Positions 60,979-64,000 of a DNA stretch of 64,000 nucleotides are shown in pieces; the first letter of the stretch is position 1; each line of letters opens with the position of its first letter. Source of the stretch: Talinum fruticosum (Eukaryota > Streptophyta > Magnoliopsida > Caryophyllales > Talinaceae); assembly GCA_021018815.1 (NCBI GenBank), contig JAITYX010000007.1, positions 4,837,001 through 4,901,000 of the forward strand, read 5' to 3'. The notes below the pieces were generated by a model that saw only the letters and a program-made list of their open reading frames with translations, made no database searches and was not told the DNA's origin. Position numbers and translations under genes: made by a program.

Positions 60979-61578
60979 TTAACTTGTATAAAGAATACGA
61001 CAACAAATGAGAGGAGTACCTAAGGAATCAAGCATCTGCAGCCGAGGAATCTCAATAGATACTTCTTACTGAATAAATAATTATAAATTAGAGATAATTT
61101 TTATCAGAAAGGTTGTGTCTATGGTTTATTTTTAATTTTGGTTTGAACTTATCATTATTTATAGTGGAAAATGTTTTTATGTGCGTCAGATATTTAATTT
61201 ACGATAAATGATTATATTAATTTAGAAAATTATATTCCAACATATAAAACTCTATTTATAATGTCATTGACACCAAAAAAAATTTCTTCGAATATTCTGT
61301 TGAAATACCCGTCGTATATTACCCGAAAAATTTCCATACCATCGAAAATCAGTCGGACTCCAATCCGACTGGTTGTCGAGCCGGTTGGACTACCCATCGG
61401 ACATATTGTTTGACGGGTTGCGGACCTGTGGGGCATTCTGTCGGACGTGTCCAACGAACCTGTGAGAATGTCCATACCGACCATAAAAAATCCAGCGTCT
61501 ATAATCCGTCGAATATCCCATCGAAATAACTGAAAATTAGTCGGAAAATCCGTCGCTATTTCGGAGTTTTTTGTAGTG

Positions 61579-62444
61579 CATCTGCCATTGATGAAGCTTG
61601 TAGGTATCATTATCTAATTGTCGGGCACATAACAAAAATAATCTGATGTGCTAATTGGAACACTTTTAAGGTGTTCACACTCGTGTTAGACTTGTCGTAA
61701 CATGGGTGGCCAGTATCAAAGTACACTACCCGTGTCTACTTTGTTGCTCATTTTTAGCTTTCCAGCATCCAACAGAGGTGGCCCATATTGGCCCATATTG
61801 GCCCGCCTTGAGGCCTTAACTTACTTTTCAACCCTATTACTTTATGTGTTTTTGAGTCATCTACTTAAGGGGGTGTTTTGTAAAAGTTTATAAAAGTAAG
61901 ATTTTAACCATACTTATATATTCCACATTAGGTTGACATAGTTATTTTTTTTGAGAAAAGTTATATTCTCCTTTGATCTCGTTTACTCTTCATTTTGATA
62001 TTATTTTGTAATCATTCACCATTTTAGCGAATTTCCTTGTGCTCGTCACCGTCTTTTCAGTTTAACTTTTCCTACTATTTATATTATATTATTTTTAATT
62101 TTTGTTTTAATTTCTTGCTTCCATCAAACATAAGAAACTCATAATGACATTCTTGTTCTTTTTCCAGGAGCTATCTTTTGATTTATACTTGCATTTTCTT
62201 TGTGATCAATGTCAGAAAGAATGATGAAAAGGAGTTATACGAAATTCATTACATGTTCTCCGATACCAATTAGTTTCCCAACCTTCTGCCCGTTCTGAGA
62301 AAATTTAGCTATTTTTTTCAACCCAGTACATCATGGCATGGTGAGATATTATGTTTTTTCACATTACAAAAGGAGTTGTTTAGGACTATATACATGGTTC
62401 CACTCCATGGTGAAAAAAAACAGAAGGAACCCATCAATTTTAGT
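61579..62444. other. Intergenic, 3' flank of the PP2C gene
   Basis: No gene or repeat recognised apart from a GGCCCATATT tandem pair near 61780. The higher-coordinate part probably includes the 3' untranslated region of the minus-strand phosphatase gene. Confidence 0.45.
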
Positions 62445-64000
62445 TCATACATCATCATTTTTAAATGTTGACGATCTAATCCTATTTCTTGCGTTTGTGT
62501 ATCGTGGGAAATTCAAAGAGGTATCCACCAAACTCTCACCGGCATCATCCCAATCCTCTGTCGACTTAGACTTGAAACTGCTTCTAAAATCAAACCCTTC
62601 TTCGACATCACTACCGAGACTCCTGTAAGTGTACTGAGAGATCGATGAATTGAGGTGACTTAGACTGTCCCCAGTACTAATATGGCTCATGTCGGACACA
62701 CATGACTTCGATAGGGGTGGAGGGGTGGGCTTGAAGTACAGGATTACTGCCGCAATGTCATCTGTCCTTGAAGCCGGGAACCGGCTCTTCCAAGCTCGAA
62801 TGGCATGGGCCACTAGGAACTTTGCTGCCATGGATCGTGCCCTGGCAGCTGATACTATTTTCACTACTTCAAAATTCGTTAGTACATCCCAGACCTGGAC
62901 ATAAACATCCAAATGTGATCTATTAGTTAACGTACAAGTTTTAGATGTCTAGTATCTCCGTCCTAAAAGGAATGTCTACTATTTGTTATTGGTATATTTC
63001 AAAATAATTGTCCACTTTCTAAAAATGGTAACATCAAATATATAATATTCGAAATTATCTTTCTTTTAAATTTTAAAAACATTTAATTAATGAAGAGAAA
63101 ATTTAAATAAATCACTTTAAATTCAAATACTAAGGTCATTAATAGAAATTTATTTAGTAAATAAATTAGTTCATTAATTTTTTTTCTCAAAATGTGTGAA
63201 AAATTAAATGTGACATTCTTCTTAGGATAGAAGCAGTATTTTTTTCTAGGCTTAGTAAAAGTAGTTAAAATGCCTACCCCATCAGTAGCAAGGACAATAA
63301 ACTCGTCTTGTTCGGTTAACTTGCGGTAAAATAATTGAGGGACAGAAATGAGACCATAATCTTTGAGGCAAAAATCTCCGAAAGCCCTTGTCATGGCAAG
63401 ACCAGGGCTATCTTCGTCTGGCAACCATACCCTGAACACCCCAGGTTCCTCCTCAAGAGAGAAAATTCTACCCTTACAACGCCGAACTCTTTCTGCTTCT
63501 TGGGGCACACTTGGCTTCAAATCTGCAGTTACTTGGACCGGTATCACTTCGCCCCTCTCCCCTTTCGTGCACAAGACTGCTCGTGAATCCCCTAAATTGC
63601 CGATCATGAGGTGATGCCCCTGTGGAAAAGCAAAAATAGATCCAGTCAAACGAGAGGCTCGTATGCATAAACTTAACCTTCTCGAAACCACACTTCATTT
63701 GACCAAAATTTTTAAAAAAATCACGAACATGCACGTTATGAGAAATTAGCCTAACATGACCCAACTGCAACCCAAACAACTTATTTATCAAGTCTATCCA
63801 GTAGAGTACCTGTTTGACAACGGTTACAGCGGTGGTGCCACTACAAAAGCTATCAACAGATGATTCAAAGTAGAGCTCTCTATCCACCTCTCTAAACGAT
63901 CTTAGAAAGCCGGCTCTCCAACAATGGAACAATGTAGTAGCTTCTGAGTCCGTGGGTTCAGGAGGGCTAGCATCCTTGGGATTAACATAGTTCAAGTCCT
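62445..64000 (-). CDS. Protein phosphatase 2C, clade E-like, C-terminal part (gene continues past the right edge)
   Basis: Three exons are visible: from beyond 64000 to 63810, 63619-63278 and 62894-62445. The introns of 190 and 383 bp have GT..AG borders and phase 0, giving about 326 codons before the TGA. PP2C motifs are present in order: SCSGTTAV-like FCSGTTAVTVV, GNLGDSRAVL, TADLKPSVPQEAERV, SPGLAMTRAFGDFCLKDYGL, the split VLATDG-VWDVL, and SRTDDIAAVILYF. These carry Asp residues that bind the catalytic Mg/Mn. The N-terminal DGHG motif must lie outside the window. A Ser-rich tail of about 90 residues follows the catalytic domain, as in clade E plant PP2Cs. It would remove phosphate from Ser/Thr in signalling; substrates are unknown. 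No defects were seen. Confidence 0.92.

Larger units (their letters stand above)
53638..61578. mobile_element. CACTA-like non-autonomous element with a nested MULE
   Basis: The right end, reverse complemented, reads CACTACAAAAAACTCCG (61578), the hallmark CACTA terminus. It is followed by repeated CCGAC and GACGG words to about 61300. A matching subterminal array lies at 53640-53960, and GTAGCGACGGAAAAAGTCCG there mirrors ATAGCGACGGATTTTCCG on the right. The left CACTA itself is not legible. No transposase of this family was found. The MULE at 55854-60926 and an (AT)n tract make up most of the interior. The left border is an estimate. Confidence 0.55.

Overview
This window looks like nuclear DNA of a large-genome plant, most likely a eudicot. 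Genes have introns with GT..AG borders, long AT-rich tracts and trinucleotide microsatellites are common, and every class of plant transposable element appears, many nested inside each other. I could not run searches, so family names rest on motifs and on matches made by eye. No bacterial, organellar or CRISPR features were seen.

Only three convincing host genes are present, all on the minus strand. (1) A small intronless gene for a DUF7138-like protein of unknown function lies at 5507-6229. (2) A complete, apparently intact SEC23 gene (COPII coat, GTPase-activating subunit) spans 20604-32358. I resolved it into 12 exons that join in frame to 776 residues. (3) The 3' part of a protein phosphatase 2C gene (PP2C, clade E-like) runs off the right edge at 62445-64000. 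SEC23 acts at ER exit sites and the PP2C would be a signalling phosphatase; nothing suggests these neighbours work together.

The rest is mobile DNA. 1-4460: AT-rich Helitron-like sequence, trinucleotide arrays and a TIR element. 6877-10255: a Tekay/Del-like long LTR with a tRNA-Met-like primer site and a stub of internal sequence. 10256-18203: a decayed L1-type LINE (plus strand) carrying a 2.95-kb solo LTR and a 0.54-kb MITE. 20751-31593: SEC23 introns, one holding a LINE RNase H remnant and one a small LTR element with only gag-like coding. 32780-39060: a second decayed L1 (minus strand) split by a hAT element with a perfect 8-bp target duplication. 39663-42739: a Helitron with recognisable ends. 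43380-53265: a solo LTR flanked by AAGGG on both sides and holding at least four more insertions. 53638-61578: a CACTA-like element containing a 5.07-kb Mutator-like element with long TIRs, a broken FAR1/FHY3-type transposase and a tRNA-like sequence.

The most notable observations are the gag-only LTR element in a SEC23 intron, the Helitron with two stacked 5' ends, the nested LTR complex whose insertion order can be read from target duplications, and the tRNA-like sequence inside the MULE. No new enzymatic or defence system was found.
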